63,473 nucleotides of DNA from Serratia microhaemolytica. Its GTDB lineage: Bacteria > Pseudomonadota > Gammaproteobacteria > Enterobacterales > Enterobacteriaceae. The stretch is taken from the NCBI RefSeq assembly GCF_004011885.1, contig NZ_ML137210.1:29475-92947 (forward strand). The letters run 5' to 3'. Below are positions 9,084 to 18,969 of the stretch, in pieces. A program made the translations under genes and the position numbers. The first letter of the stretch is position 1. Each line of letters begins with the position of its first letter. The notes under the pieces were generated by a model that saw nothing but the letters and a program-made list of their open reading frames with translations, ran no database searches and was not told the origin of the DNA.

Positions 9084-11747
9084 TTATGCCAGACGCGGGT
9101 TGACTTTATCGGCATCGATAGCAAATTTAGTGATCGCCTCTGCTACCACCTGCTTATCGATTTCGCCACGCTTAGCCAGTTCACCGAGAGCGGCCACCAC
9201 CACATAACCGGCATTCACTTCAAAGTGACGGCGCAAGTTTTCACGGCTATCTGAGCGACCAAAACCATCCGTACCCAGTACGCGGTAGCTGCTGGCCGGA
9301 ACGAAATTACGGATCTGCTCGGCAAACAGCTTCATGTAATCGGTCGCTGCTACCGCAGGTGCATCACCCATCACTTGCGCCACATATGGCACGCGTGGCG
9401 TTTCAGTTGGGTGCAGCATATTCCAGCGATCACAATCCTGGCCTTCACGAGCCAGTTCGGTAAATGAAGTGACACTATAAACATCGCTGCCAATACCGTA
9501 CTCACTGGACAGGATCTGCGCGGCTTCACGCACATGGCGCAAAATGGCACCAGAACCCAGCAGTTGTACCTTACCGTTATCACCCGCGACACTCTCCAGG
9601 CGGTAGATCCCTTTACGGATCCCCTCTTCTGCCCCTTTCGGCATCGCTGGCATGTGGTAGTTTTCATTCAGTGTGGTCAGGTAGTAGTAGACATTTTCCT
9701 GTGCCTCACCATACATCCGCACCAAACCATCATGCACAATCACTGCCACTTCATACGCGTAAGCCGGATCGTAAGAGATACAGTTCGGGATCGTCAGTGA
9801 CTGAATATGGCTGTGACCATCTTCATGCTGCAAACCTTCACCATTCAGGGTGGTACGGCCAGAAGTCCCACCCACCAAGAAGCCACGCGCCTGCTGATCA
9901 CCCGCCAACCAGCAGAGATCACCAATACGTTGGAAACCGAACATTGAGTAATAGATGTAGAACGGGATCATCGGCAGATCGTTGGTGCTGTATGACGTCG
10001 CCGCTGCCAGCCATGAAGAGGCAGCACCCAGCTCATTGATACCTTCTTGCAGGATCTGTCCTTTCTCATCTTCTTTGTAGTACGCCACTTGCTCACGATC
10101 TTGTGGCGTGTATTGCTGGCCTTTCGGACTGTAGATACCGATCTGACGGAATAGCCCTTCCATACCAAAGGTACGTGCTTCATCGGCGATGATCGGCACC
10201 AGACGATCTTTGATCGACGGGTTCTTCAGCAACACGTTCAACACTCGCACAAAGGCAATGGTGGTTGAGATCTCTTTATTCTGCTCTTCCAGCAGTGGCC
10301 CAAACTCAGCCAGCGTCGGCATCGCCAGTTTCTCGGTGAAGGCTGGCAGACGAGTTGGCACATAACCATGCAGTGCCTGACGGCGTTGATGCAGGTACTG
10401 GTACTCTTCAGAGGCAGGATCAAAGGTGATAAATGGCAGCTTTTCTACTTCGCTGTCTGCTACCGGCACATTGAAACGATCGCGGAAGCGCTGTAGCCCT
10501 TCCATGTTCATTTTCTTCACCTGGTGAGCAATATTCTTACCTTCCGCCGTCTCACCCATTCCATAACCTTTGATGGTATGAGCCAAGATCACGGTGGGTT
10601 TGCCTTTGGTCTCCTGTGCTTTTTTCAGTGCTGCGTAGATTTTCTTCGGATCATGACCACCACGGTTCAGTGCCCAAATCTCATCGTCAGTCATATCTTT
10701 GACCAACTCTGCTGTCTCTGGATAGCGGCCAAAGAAGTGCTTACGCACATAAGCGCCGTCTTTTGATTTAAAGGTCTGATAGTCGCCGTCAACCGTCTCG
10801 TTCATCAGTTGGATCAGTTTACCGCTGGTGTCTTTACGCAGCAGCGCATCCCAACGCTCACCCCAAAGCACTTTCAGCACCTGCCAACCGGCACCAGCAA
10901 AGATACCTTCCAGCTCATTGATAATCTTACCATTACCGGTTACTGGGCCATCGAGACGCTGTAGGTTACAGTTGATCACGAACACCAGGTTATCCAGTTT
11001 CTCACGCGTGGCGACCGTGATGGAACCTTTAGACTCTGGCTCATCCATCTCACCATCGCCCAGGAAGGCGTACACGGTCTGTGCAGAGGTATCTTTCAGC
11101 CCACGATGTTCAAGGTATTTCAGGAATCTGGCCTGATAGATCGCCGAAATTGGGCCAAGGCCCATAGATACAGTCGGGAATTGCCAGAAATCTGGCATCA
11201 GTTTCGGGTGTGGATAAGAAGACAACCCTTTACCATCCACCTCTTGGCGGAAGTTATTCATCTGCTCTTCAGTCAGACGCCCTTCAAGGAAAGCACGCGC
11301 ATAAACACCGGGTGAAATGTGCCCCTGGAAGTAAACCAGATCGCCGCCATCTTTCTCATTACGTGCGCGGAAGAAGTGGTTAAAGCAGACTTCATAAAAA
11401 GTCGCTGAAGATTGGAAAGAGGCCATATGGCCGCCCAGATCGAGATCTTTCTTCGAAGCACGCAACACCGTCATGATCGCATTCCAGCGGATCGCTGAGC
11501 GAATACGACGCTCCAGTGACAAGTCACCCGGATAGGCTGGCTCATCTTCTACTGCAATCGTGTTGATATAATTGCTGGCAGCACTACCGGCTGCCACGTT
11601 AACACCGCCCTGGCGTGCTTGCCCCAAAAGTTGCTCAATGAGAAACTCGGCGCGCTCAACACCCTCTTCACGGATGACCGATTCGATCGCCTGTAGCCAG
11701 TCGCGGGTTTCGATCGGGTCCACGTCATGGTTTAAACGTTCTGACAT
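9084..11747 (-). CDS. aceE: pyruvate dehydrogenase complex E1 component
   Basis: 887 residues, the same length as the E. coli enzyme. It decarboxylates pyruvate with thiamine diphosphate and reductively acetylates the lipoyl domain of AceF. The start MSERLNHDVDPIETRDW and the thiamine-diphosphate motif (FLGDGEMDEPES through INCNLQRLDG, near residues 228-262) are clear, as is the two-histidine region DLGGHMASFQS near residue 105. It is the first enzyme gene of the pdhR-aceEF-lpdA operon, 167 bp downstream of pdhR; that gap may contain a secondary promoter. No anomaly seen. Confidence 0.99.
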   Translation of the reverse strand: MSERLNHDVDPIETRDWLQAIESVIREEGVERAEFLIEQLLGQARQGGVNVAAGSAASNYINTIAVEDEPAYPGDLSLERRIRSAIRWNAIMTVLRASKKDLDLGGHMASFQSSATFYEVCFNHFFRARNEKDGGDLVYFQGHISPGVYARAFLEGRLTEEQMNNFRQEVDGKGLSSYPHPKLMPDFWQFPTVSMGLGPISAIYQARFLKYLEHRGLKDTSAQTVYAFLGDGEMDEPESKGSITVATREKLDNLVFVINCNLQRLDGPVTGNGKIINELEGIFAGAGWQVLKVLWGERWDALLRKDTSGKLIQLMNETVDGDYQTFKSKDGAYVRKHFFGRYPETAELVKDMTDDEIWALNRGGHDPKKIYAALKKAQETKGKPTVILAHTIKGYGMGETAEGKNIAHQVKKMNMEGLQRFRDRFNVPVADSEVEKLPFITFDPASEEYQYLHQRRQALHGYVPTRLPAFTEKLAMPTLAEFGPLLEEQNKEISTTIAFVRVLNVLLKNPSIKDRLVPIIADEARTFGMEGLFRQIGIYSPKGQQYTPQDREQVAYYKEDEKGQILQEGINELGAASSWLAAATSYSTNDLPMIPFYIYYSMFGFQRIGDLCWLAGDQQARGFLVGGTSGRTTLNGEGLQHEDGHSHIQSLTIPNCISYDPAYAYEVAVIVHDGLVRMYGEAQENVYYYLTTLNENYHMPAMPKGAEEGIRKGIYRLESVAGDNGKVQLLGSGAILRHVREAAQILSSEYGIGSDVYSVTSFTELAREGQDCDRWNMLHPTETPRVPYVAQVMGDAPAVAATDYMKLFAEQIRNFVPASSYRVLGTDGFGRSDSRENLRRHFEVNAGYVVVAALGELAKRGEIDKQVVAEAITKFAIDADKVNPRLA

Positions 11748-11914
11748 GGTGGTATTCCTTATCTGTCTAATGGTTTATTTGCAACTCACCTTAATGTGCG
11801 CGGTGACAATAGATGCACACACAGGCTGGTTGGTAAGTTTAGTTGCCGCTTAGGTGCTTGACCAAGTCTCTGAGAGCATCTCTACCAGCTGGTGTCCCCG
11901 GAGAGTCTGCCTCC

Positions 11915-12679
11915 TCACTCCCTGCGTTGTTGGAGACGCCGTAACGATCTCTCGCGCCGCGTCTGTTCTCTGCTGAGATCCAACAAAATTTCCTCAATAA
12001 AAGCCAAATGGCGGTGCGACGCTTCACGCGCCTTTTCAGGTTGGCGTGCCACGATCGCAGTAAAAACCTCGGCACGGTGGCTGCTCACGTTAGCCAACAC
12101 CTCATGGCGCAAGTGAAGCAGCTCAAAATTCTGGCGAACATTTTGCTTGAGCATCGGCCCCATACAGCGCAGCAGATGAAGCAGCACCACATTGTGCGCT
12201 GCCTCAGTGACGGCGATTTGGTACTGCATCACCGCCTCGGCTTCAGCGTCGAGATCACCGTTTTGTTGTGCATTAGCAATCTGTAGATGGCAGTCACGAA
12301 TGCGGGAAAAATCCTGGTCAGTTCCGCGCAGTGCTGCGTAATAGGCAGCAATACCCTCTAATGCGTGACGGGTCTCTAGCAGATCAAATTGTGATTCGGG
12401 GTGATCGGCCAGCAGTGCTGGCAGCGGATCGATAAAGCTCTGCCACAGGTTGCTCTTAACAAAAGTACCGCCGCCTTGACGACGCGTTAGCAACCCTTTG
12501 GCTTCCAAACTTTGAATGGCTTCTCGAAGAGAGGGGCGGGAAACATCAAACTCTTTTGCCAACTCGCGCTCCGGCGGCAACTGCTCCCCAGGGCTGAGAG
12601 TCCCTTCGAGGATCAAGTGCTCAAGTTGCTGTTCGATCACATCAGACAACTTGGGTTGGCGGATTTTGTGGTAGGCCAT
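11915..12679 (-). CDS. pdhR: pyruvate dehydrogenase complex repressor (GntR/FadR family)
   Basis: 254 residues, as in E. coli. The N-terminal winged helix-turn-helix (residues ~8-75) contains [20 protein letters not shown] and [21 protein letters not shown]. The C-terminal FCD domain (residues ~90-230) senses pyruvate. PdhR represses its own operon and relieves repression when pyruvate accumulates. A perfect PdhR operator lies 46-62 bp upstream of the start codon and a second, slightly degenerate one lies further upstream, directly supporting autoregulation. It is divergent from aroP, as in other enterobacteria. Confidence 0.98.
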   Translation of the reverse strand: MAYHKIRQPKLSDVIEQQLEHLILEGTLSPGEQLPPERELAKEFDVSRPSLREAIQSLEAKGLLTRRQGGGTFVKSNLWQSFIDPLPALLADHPESQFDLLETRHALEGIAAYYAALRGTDQDFSRIRDCHLQIANAQQNGDLDAEAEAVMQYQIAVTEAAHNVVLLHLLRCMGPMLKQNVRQNFELLHLRHEVLANVSSHRAEVFTAIVARQPEKAREASHRHLAFIEEILLDLSREQTRRERSLRRLQQRRE

Positions 12680-12724
12680 GAGTGATTTTTACCTGCACAA
12701 GATGAGAAGTTAATATGCCAAGTT

Positions 12725-12741
12725 AATTGGTAATACCAATT
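12725..12741. promoter_or_regulatory. PdhR operator
   Basis: AATTGGTAATACCAATT is a perfect 17-bp palindrome (7-bp arms, 3-bp centre) matching the known PdhR consensus AATTGGTnnnACCAATT. It sits 46 bp upstream of the pdhR start codon. Confidence 0.93.
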
Positions 12742-12864
12742 CTAGTGCGCGGCAGTAAGCTAACAAAACAACTGGCAGATGTCCACACAAATATTGACCA
12801 ACATCATTTATTGTGCAGGATTTAACATTTCCTTATATCTGCTGTTGCAATCAAGAAACCTAAG

Positions 12865-12879
12865 ATTGGTAATACCATT
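12865..12879. promoter_or_regulatory. second PdhR-like box
   Basis: ATTGGTAATACCATT keeps the ATTGGT and ACCA core of the PdhR box with one end degraded. It is about 140 bp from the first box and lies between pdhR and aroP, so it could reinforce pdhR repression by looping or affect aroP. Confidence 0.6.
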
Positions 12880-13270
12880 TGCAAAAACGGTACAGCATCA
12901 GCACAAGGTTCTCCCTTTGCGACACAATCACCCTCACCACACCGCTTAACACTTTTAGGCCAGTGCCATCTGGGTTAGCGCAACAACCCCAGCACCATCC
13001 TCCAACAGAACAATCATCCACCCGCACCATCCAAGTGAGTCTGCTAACTGTTGGCAACCTGAAACATGGCAGACAGTAACGCTGTTGCCGAGCAGAAAAC
13101 AGTAGATACTCTGCTCCAATTGTAAGCAATCACGCACAGTTGATAGCTAACGATTAGCTAAACGCACTGACTTTTTGCCATTAAGCACCAGAAAGCAGAT
13201 GCAAACTTGCCCGCATATCATTATTCTCTGCCTGGCGATAGCGTAACAAAGCAACTTGCGCAGTCTCGCT

Positions 13271-13311
13271 TGTAAACAAAAAACAACACATGCCGTCAGA
13301 GGCGTTTTACA
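13271..13311. promoter_or_regulatory. putative pair of weak TyrR boxes upstream of aroP
   Basis: TyrR boxes follow TGTAAA-N6-TTTACA. Position 13271 has a perfect left half (TGTAAA) with a 3/6 right half, and 13294-13311 has a 3/6 left half with a perfect right half (TTTACA). The two 18-bp sites are centred 23 bp apart. aroP is a known TyrR target, which makes the match plausible; it remains a pattern match. Confidence 0.4.
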
Positions 13312-13363
13312 GCATTGCGATTTTTCATGCAGTGTTAGGTTGCAACAACAGAGGGTGTTAGTG

Positions 13364-14713
13364 ATGGATGCTCAACGGAGTGGCGATAAGCTCAGGCGCG
13401 GTCTAAAAAACCGCCATATTCAGCTCATCGCCCTAGGCGGTTCAATCGGTACCGGACTGTTTCTCGGTGCCGGACAAACAGTAAAATCGGCTGGCCCATC
13501 AGTACTATTAGGCTATGCGATCGGTGGCTTGATTGTTTTTCTGATTATGCGTCATCTGGCCGAAATGGTGGTGGAAGAGCCAGTAGCAGGTTCATTTAGC
13601 CACTTCGCCAATAAATATTGGGGTAACTTCGCCGGTTTTGCTTCCGGCTGGAACTACTGGGTACTGTATGTGTTGGTAGGTATGGCTGAACTGACCGCAG
13701 TCGGCATCTATATCCAACAGTGGTGGCCGGAGATCCCGACCTGGGTCTCTGCCTGCGCATTCTTCCTGCTGATCAATGCGATTAACCTGGCAAACGTTAA
13801 AGTCTATGGCGAGATGGAGTTCTGGTTTTCCATCATCAAAGTACTAGCGATTATCGCCATGATTAGCTTTGGCTGTTACCTGCTGTTCACTGGGCGTGGA
13901 GGGCCGGAAGCCAGCGTCACCAACCTGTGGGCGCAAGGCGGCTTCTTCCCTAATGGCTGGGGCGGGCTACTGATGGCAATGGCGATGATCACCTTCTCAT
14001 TTGGTGGCCTGGAACTGGTTGGTATTACCGCTGCAGAAGCAGATAACCCGGAGAAGAGCATCCCGAAAGCCACCAACCAAGTGATCTACCGTATCTTGAT
14101 TTTTTATATCGGTGCGCTGGCGGTACTGCTGTCACTCTATCCCTGGGGTAAAGTGGTAGAAGGTGGCAGCCCATTTGTGCTGATCTTCCGTGAGTTAGAT
14201 CAAAACATCATTGCCCATGCGCTCAACGCGGTGATCCTGACGGCGGCACTTTCGGTCTACAACAGCAGCGTCTATTGCAACAGCCGCATGCTGTACGGTC
14301 TGGCAAAACAGGGGAACGCTCCGAAAGCACTACTGAAAGTGGATGGTCGTGGTGTGCCAGTGGCAGCGATTGCCTTCTCAGCATTGGCCACTGCACTGGG
14401 TGTGTTGATCAACTACCTGATGCCCGAACGTGCATTTGAACTGTTAATGTCACTGGTAGTCTCTGCGCTGGTGATCAACTGGGCGATGATTAGCCTTGCC
14501 CACTTGAAATTCCGCGCTGCTAAACGTGGTCAAAGCTTCACGCCGAAGTTTAAAGCATTGTGGTCGCCATTCAGTAACTACCTCTGCCTGGCCTACATTG
14601 TTGGCGTGCTGACCATTATGTACCTGACACCCGGCATCCAGATTTCGGTGATCCTGATCCCATTCTGGTTATTGCTACTGGCAATCAGTTACACCGTGAA
14701 AAAGCGCCTCTAG
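13364..14713 (+). CDS. aroP: aromatic amino acid transporter AroP
   Basis: 450 residues from the ATG at 13364, which has GAGGG about nine bases upstream and gives the conserved start region LRRGLKNRHIQLIALGG. This inner-membrane proton symporter of the amino acid-polyamine-organocation family takes up Phe, Tyr and Trp. The first membrane helix carries GGSIGTGLFLGAG, the substrate-binding glycine motif of the family, and about twelve hydrophobic segments follow. AroP and PheP are close paralogues; position next to pdhR marks this one as AroP. A longer reading with 36 extra residues was rejected because that extension is not membrane-protein-like. Confidence 0.95.
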   Translation: MDAQRSGDKLRRGLKNRHIQLIALGGSIGTGLFLGAGQTVKSAGPSVLLGYAIGGLIVFLIMRHLAEMVVEEPVAGSFSHFANKYWGNFAGFASGWNYWVLYVLVGMAELTAVGIYIQQWWPEIPTWVSACAFFLLINAINLANVKVYGEMEFWFSIIKVLAIIAMISFGCYLLFTGRGGPEASVTNLWAQGGFFPNGWGGLLMAMAMITFSFGGLELVGITAAEADNPEKSIPKATNQVIYRILIFYIGALAVLLSLYPWGKVVEGGSPFVLIFRELDQNIIAHALNAVILTAALSVYNSSVYCNSRMLYGLAKQGNAPKALLKVDGRGVPVAAIAFSALATALGVLINYLMPERAFELLMSLVVSALVINWAMISLAHLKFRAAKRGQSFTPKFKALWSPFSNYLCLAYIVGVLTIMYLTPGIQISVILIPFWLLLLAISYTVKKRL

Positions 14714-14721
14714 CGCTCGCT

Positions 14722-14750
14722 GCCTGGGGGAAAACCACCTGCCCCCAGGC
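14722..14750. terminator. hairpin after aroP
   Basis: GCCTGGGGG at 14722-14730 pairs perfectly with CCCCCAGGC at 14742-14750 around an 11-nt loop, 8 bp after the aroP stop. No T-run follows. It may separate aroP from the convergent rimI. Confidence 0.6.
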
Positions 14751-14818
14751 ACTCACTGACAGTTATCCACATTTGACCATCACCACAATTCGGCTCGCAC
14801 TCTACCACTCGCATACCG

Positions 14819-15262
14819 CTACCCCAATGGCAACGCCATCACCCAGGCATCCTCACGTCCCTGAGTCGCCGGATAATAGTTGCGTCGAACCGTGACTTGA
14901 TTAAATCCGAGCTGATGATAGAGCGCAATCGCCGCACGATTGGAAACCCGCACCTCCAGCCACAGCGTGGTGATCGCACGTTGGTTCAGTTGCACGATCA
15001 ACTCACTCAATAACTGTGCCCCCAAGCCACGGCGCTGCCAGGCGGGATCAATGGCAATATTGAACAGCGTGGCCTCATCAAGCACGACCTGGCAAATAGC
15101 AAAGCCTACCATCTGGCCTGCTACGCTCAGTTTAAGATTGAGATAGCGTTCTCCTTGATTACTTGCCAATGTTGCCGCACTCCACGGAAACTGATGGCTG
15201 GCCTGTTCAATATTCAGCGCCAGAGGCAGATCGGCGGCTGTAAGGATAGAAATCTGATTCAT
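14819..15262 (-). CDS. rimI: ribosomal protein S18-alanine N-acetyltransferase
   Basis: 147 residues from the ATG at 15262, matching the ~148 of E. coli RimI; an upstream in-frame start would add 14 unrelated residues. It acetylates the N-terminal Ala of ribosomal protein bS18. The GNAT acetyl-CoA loop is visible as RRGLGAQLL (residues ~76-84), followed by WLEVRVSNRAAIALYHQLGF, the last motif of the RimI type. Its start lies inside the 3' end of holD (56-bp overlap), the coupling known from E. coli. Confidence 0.95.
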   Translation of the reverse strand: MNQISILTAADLPLALNIEQASHQFPWSAATLASNQGERYLNLKLSVAGQMVGFAICQVVLDEATLFNIAIDPAWQRRGLGAQLLSELIVQLNQRAITTLWLEVRVSNRAAIALYHQLGFNQVTVRRNYYPATQGREDAWVMALPLG

Positions 15263-15644
15263 AATGACAAATCTGCTGCCAAAGCGAACGTTTCGCCTCA
15301 ACACTGTGAGAAAGTTCGGCTAATGCCGGGCTAAATAGCTGCACCCCTGCTAGCGGCAATTGGGTTTCAATCCCCAACCGCCAACAGTGGCACGCCGTTT
15401 GTGGTGGCAACATCACCGCCTGCTGCGGCGTTAGGCGGTAGATCTCGCCCTCGCTGAGGCCCAGGGTACGCAACACATCAGCAAACAACGGATCGTCCAG
15501 CGCTGGCAACGGTTCAGCCACCACCAGCAGACGGACAGCCGCCGGTAACTGTATCGCAATTTCACCGCGCAATGCGGCTGGATTGCGCAATTCCCACTGG
15601 TCAACCCCCATCTGTTGCAGTAACCAGTCACGTCTTGATGTCAT
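15207..15644 (-). CDS. holD: DNA polymerase III subunit psi
   Basis: 145 residues from the ATG at 15644, which has GGAAGG just upstream. HolD links the clamp loader to subunit chi and, through it, to SSB during replication. The start (MTSRRDWLLQQMGVDQWELRNP) and the central RLLVVAEPLPALDDPLFADVLR segment are typical of enterobacterial psi. It is followed by and overlaps rimI, a conserved pairing. In E. coli the pair sits next to rsmC; here its neighbours are aroP and acuI, so the surrounding order differs. Confidence 0.93.
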   Translation of the reverse strand: MTSRRDWLLQQMGVDQWELRNPAALRGEIAIQLPAAVRLLVVAEPLPALDDPLFADVLRTLGLSEGEIYRLTPQQAVMLPPQTACHCWRLGIETQLPLAGVQLFSPALAELSHSVEAKRSLWQQICHYESDFYPYSRRSASGAEY

Positions 15645-15692
15645 ATCGCCTTCCGTCAATATTTCGCCAGCCGATATACGGCCAGCGGTGGC

Positions 15693-16679
15693 TTATTTTG
15701 CCACGTTAACCAGCAACCGACCACGCACTTCTCCGGCCATCAGTTTTGCCGCCGCTGGGATCACCTCACTCAATCCAATCTCGGTGGTGATCAGTGGCAA
15801 CAGTGCCGGCTCGATCAATTGCGCCAAACGCTGCCAGGCGGCAACGCGTTGTTGATAGCGGCAGAACACACTATCAATACCGGCTAGCGTGACACCACGT
15901 AAGATAAACGGCGCAACGCTACTGCTAAAATCAAGCCCTTGAGCCAAACCACACGCAGCGACCACGCCGCCATAAGCGGTACTGGCACAAACATTAGCCA
16001 ACGTATGGCTACCTACACTGTCGATCGCACCGATCCAGCGCTCCGCCATCAGCGGCTTACTGGGAGTTGCTAACGATTGACGATCAATCAGCTCTATCGC
16101 CCCCAGTTGTGTTAACAGATACTCTGCCTGCTCTGGGCGTCCTGTAGCGGCAATCACCTGATAGCCCAAACGTGACAACAGAGCGACCGCAAAACTGCCG
16201 ACACCACCACAAGCACCGGTCACCAATATTTTTCCGCTCTTGGGAGAGATGCCATGATCCTCCAGCGCGATCACCGCCAGCATTGCAGTGTATCCAGCAG
16301 TGCCAATACTCATCGCTTGTCGGGGAGTCAAGCCGGCAGGTAGCCGGATCAACCACGCGCCGTTAACACGCGCCATTTGTGCCAAACCGCCCCAATGCTT
16401 CTCACCCAAGCCCCAGCCATTCGCTAACACCTGGTCACCAACGCGGTAATCTGGCTGCTGACTGGCAATCACGGTTCCGGCCAAATCGATGCCTGCAACC
16501 ATCGGAAACTGACGCACCACCGGCGCTTGACCGGTGATAGCCAGGCCATCTTTATAGTTCAGTGACGAGTAATCAACGGCAATGGTCACATCACCCGCAG
16601 GTAACTGGCTTTCAGCCAGATCAGCCAGCTCGGCACGACCACCGTGCTGATCCTTTTCAATCAAAATCGCTTTGAACAT
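15693..16679 (-). CDS. acuI: acrylyl-CoA reductase (NADPH), YhdH/AcuI
   Basis: 328 residues from the ATG at 16679, which is preceded by GGGGGAGG and begins MFKAILIEKD like E. coli YhdH. This zinc-free quinone-oxidoreductase-like member of the MDR superfamily reduces acryloyl-CoA to propionyl-CoA, detoxifying a reactive intermediate. Seen: substrate-loop SLNYKDGLAITG near residue 43, IDLAGTV near 70, and the NADPH-binding glycine motif GACGGVGSFAVALL near residue 156. It ends 48 bp upstream of holD on the same strand and may be cotranscribed with it. No defect seen. Confidence 0.92.
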   Translation of the reverse strand: MFKAILIEKDQHGGRAELADLAESQLPAGDVTIAVDYSSLNYKDGLAITGQAPVVRQFPMVAGIDLAGTVIASQQPDYRVGDQVLANGWGLGEKHWGGLAQMARVNGAWLIRLPAGLTPRQAMSIGTAGYTAMLAVIALEDHGISPKSGKILVTGACGGVGSFAVALLSRLGYQVIAATGRPEQAEYLLTQLGAIELIDRQSLATPSKPLMAERWIGAIDSVGSHTLANVCASTAYGGVVAACGLAQGLDFSSSVAPFILRGVTLAGIDSVFCRYQQRVAAWQRLAQLIEPALLPLITTEIGLSEVIPAAAKLMAGEVRGRLLVNVAK

Positions 16680-17074
16680 AACCTCCCCCTTTGACAACCC
16701 GCTGCTCGTTTTCAGCTTTGTGCAGTACCTCAATAACACCGCCAACTCACTGCAATACTGCGCACTGATGGCAATAATCTGAACAACGACTCGGCAACAG
16801 ATTACACTTTCTGATTGAGTATTAGGCGGTTTGCTGTTAATAATTGTGAATTAAGCTACACTCATCAGCCAACAAGCGCTATATTTAACATAATAAAACA
16901 AATAATCACTAAAATTCACAAAACAGCAGCAACCGAAGCACCACTAAGCTGTAGCCTGTGGTCGTTGAACCACCGCCAGCCAGTTTACCGAGATTGCTGA
17001 CTAAGGTGAAACAGAGCAGCCAACAACCCCACCCCTGAAGAGGTGGGATCATTTGATAATAAGGAGAGTTCACA
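16680..17074. other. acuI-otnK divergent intergenic region
   Basis: 395 bp with no credible gene; it must hold both promoters. TGTGA-N6-CTACA at 16845-16860 is a weak match to a CRP half-palindrome, which would suit a catabolic operon but is not strong. GGAG lies ten bases upstream of the otnK start. Confidence 0.4.
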
Positions 17075-18337
17075 ATGTTACTTGGTGTGATTGCAGATGA
17101 CTTTACCGGGGCGACCGATATTGCCAGTTTTCTGGTTGAGAATGGGTTATCGACGGTACAACTGAATGGTGTACCGCCATCAGACACTCCTGTCGATGCT
17201 CAAGCGGTGGTAATTAGTTTAAAATCGCGCTCCTGCCCGGTAGAAACGGCGGTAGCGCAATCCTTACAAGCTCTCGCCTGGTTACAGCGCCAAGGGTGCC
17301 AGCAGTTCTACTTCAAATACTGTTCAACCTTTGACAGCACGGCTAACGGCAATATTGGCCCTGTCACTGATGCTCTGCTCGATGCTCTGGGCGAACAACT
17401 GACTGTGATTTCCCCTGCGTTACCGGTCAATGGACGCACCGTCTATCAAGGCTATCTGTTTGTGCTCGATCAATTGCTGTCCGAGTCAGGTATGCGCAAT
17501 CACCCCGTCACACCGATGACCGATAGCAACCTGCTACGCTTGATGGAAGCCCAAGCGCGTGGGCGTTGTGGATTGATCTCAGCAGCAGAAGTCGATCGCG
17601 GTGCAGCGGCAGTGAAAGAGAAATTACAGCAACTGGCACAGCAAGGCGTGCGTTATGTGGTGCTGGACACCCTGAATGAACAGCATCTGTTAACCCAGGG
17701 TGAAGCACTGAAGCAACAAAAACTGGTCACAGGCGGTTCCGGGCTGGCGATCGGCATCGCTCGTCAATGGGCGCAACCGGGTCAGCACCACGCACAATCA
17801 GCCGGTGCGCCACAAGGCGAAAAAGCGGTGGTGCTCTCTGGCTCCTGCTCAACAATGACCAACAAACAAGTGGCTTGCTACCGTCAACAAGCGCCAGCGC
17901 TGGCAATCGATGTTGCACGCTGCCTTACCGCTGAGGCACGTTCTGACTACGCTGCCGAGTTAAGCGAGTGGGTGGCACAACAGAGCGGCGCAGCGCTAGC
18001 ACCGTTGCTATTTGCCACCGCACAACCAGAACAACTCCAGAAAATACAACAACAATATGGCACCGAAGCCGCTAGTCTGGCTGTGGAAGCGCTGTTCGCC
18101 GAACTGGTTAAACGCTTGCAACAGTGCGGTTTCAGTCGCTTTATTGTCGCAGGCGGGGAAACCTCTGGCGTCGTGACACAAGCACTCGGCATTAGCGGTT
18201 TCCACATTGGCCCCTGCATCTCTCCCGGTGTCCCTTGGGTACGTGCGATTGAACAACCGATCTCACTGGCCTTGAAATCGGGTAATTTTGGTGATGAAAA
18301 CTTTTTTGCCCGCGCACAAACGGAGTTCCCTGTATGA
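17075..18337 (+). CDS. otnK: 3-oxo-tetronate kinase (DUF1537 family)
   Basis: 420 residues, the normal length. OtnK phosphorylates 3-oxo-tetronates derived from threonate or erythronate at C4 with ATP. The N-terminal motif IADDFTGATDIA (residues 6-17) is the sugar-binding signature of the family, and FKYCSTFDSTANGNIGP (near residue 83) is the second conserved block. The C-terminal nucleotide-binding half includes VLSGSCSTMTNKQ and VAGGETSGVV. It is the first gene of a tight operon: its TGA overlaps the ATG of otnC by 4 bp. The dehydrogenase that normally supplies its substrate (ltnD or denD type) is not adjacent. Confidence 0.93.
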   Translation: MLLGVIADDFTGATDIASFLVENGLSTVQLNGVPPSDTPVDAQAVVISLKSRSCPVETAVAQSLQALAWLQRQGCQQFYFKYCSTFDSTANGNIGPVTDALLDALGEQLTVISPALPVNGRTVYQGYLFVLDQLLSESGMRNHPVTPMTDSNLLRLMEAQARGRCGLISAAEVDRGAAAVKEKLQQLAQQGVRYVVLDTLNEQHLLTQGEALKQQKLVTGGSGLAIGIARQWAQPGQHHAQSAGAPQGEKAVVLSGSCSTMTNKQVACYRQQAPALAIDVARCLTAEARSDYAAELSEWVAQQSGAALAPLLFATAQPEQLQKIQQQYGTEAASLAVEALFAELVKRLQQCGFSRFIVAGGETSGVVTQALGISGFHIGPCISPGVPWVRAIEQPISLALKSGNFGDENFFARAQTEFPV

Positions 18338-18969
18338 CCAGCACTGTTGAACAACAAGCAAGAGAAGAGATGGTGCATTTGGGTGCCTCCTTTTTCCGAC
18401 GCGGCTACGCGACCGGTTCAGCCGGTAACCTGTCACTGTTATTGCCCGATGGCACACTGCTGGCAACACCAACCGGTTCCTGTCTGGGCGAATTGGACGC
18501 TGATCGGCTATCGAAGGTGAGCCTCAGCGGTGAGTGGATCAGCGGAGACAAACCGTCGAAAGAGGTCAGTTTCCATCGCGCGCTCTACCAGAATAATGCT
18601 GCCTGTAAAGCGGTGGTTCATCTGCACTGCACCTACCTCACCGCCTTATCCTGCCTGCAGGATTTAGATTATGACAACGCACTGAAACCGTTCACCCCTT
18701 ATGTGGTGATGCGTGTTGGCAAAGTACCGGTCATCCCCTACTACCGCCCGGGCGATCTGCGTTTAGCAGAAGATCTGGCGCGTTTGGCACCAAACTACCA
18801 AGCTTTTTTATTAGCCAACCACGGCCCGGTGGTGATGGGAAGCACACTGCGCGAAGCCGCCAACAACACCGAAGAGATGGAAGATGCCGCCAGGCTGATT
18901 TTTACCCTTGGCAACCGCCCCATCCGTTACCTAACCGATGATGAAATTGCCGAATTAAGGAGTAAATAA
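18334..18969 (+). CDS. otnC: 3-oxo-tetronate 4-phosphate decarboxylase
   Basis: 211 residues of the class II aldolase/adducin fold. It decarboxylates 3-oxo-tetronate 4-phosphate to dihydroxyacetone phosphate. Seen: [14 protein letters not shown] (residues ~27-40) and [11 protein letters not shown] (~45-55), both of the phosphate-binding region, and the zinc-binding [10 protein letters not shown] (near residue 91), with a further His in [10 protein letters not shown] (near 165). It is translationally coupled on both sides, by ATGA with otnK and TAATG with otnI, so the three products are made together. Confidence 0.93.
   Translation: MTSTVEQQAREEMVHLGASFFRRGYATGSAGNLSLLLPDGTLLATPTGSCLGELDADRLSKVSLSGEWISGDKPSKEVSFHRALYQNNAACKAVVHLHCTYLTALSCLQDLDYDNALKPFTPYVVMRVGKVPVIPYYRPGDLRLAEDLARLAPNYQAFLLANHGPVVMGSTLREAANNTEEMEDAARLIFTLGNRPIRYLTDDEIAELRSK

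Larger units (their letters stand above)
12680..13363. other. pdhR-aroP divergent intergenic region
   Basis: 684 bp with no credible gene. An in-frame extension of aroP to an ATG at 13256 lacks the conserved AroP N-terminus and is treated as leader. The region holds both PdhR boxes and the TyrR-like half-boxes listed separately. Confidence 0.6.

Noticed and set aside
13256..13363. 36-residue N-terminal extension of AroP.
   Set aside because: It contains no membrane-protein features, and the internal ATG at 13364 has a good ribosome-binding site and the conserved start.
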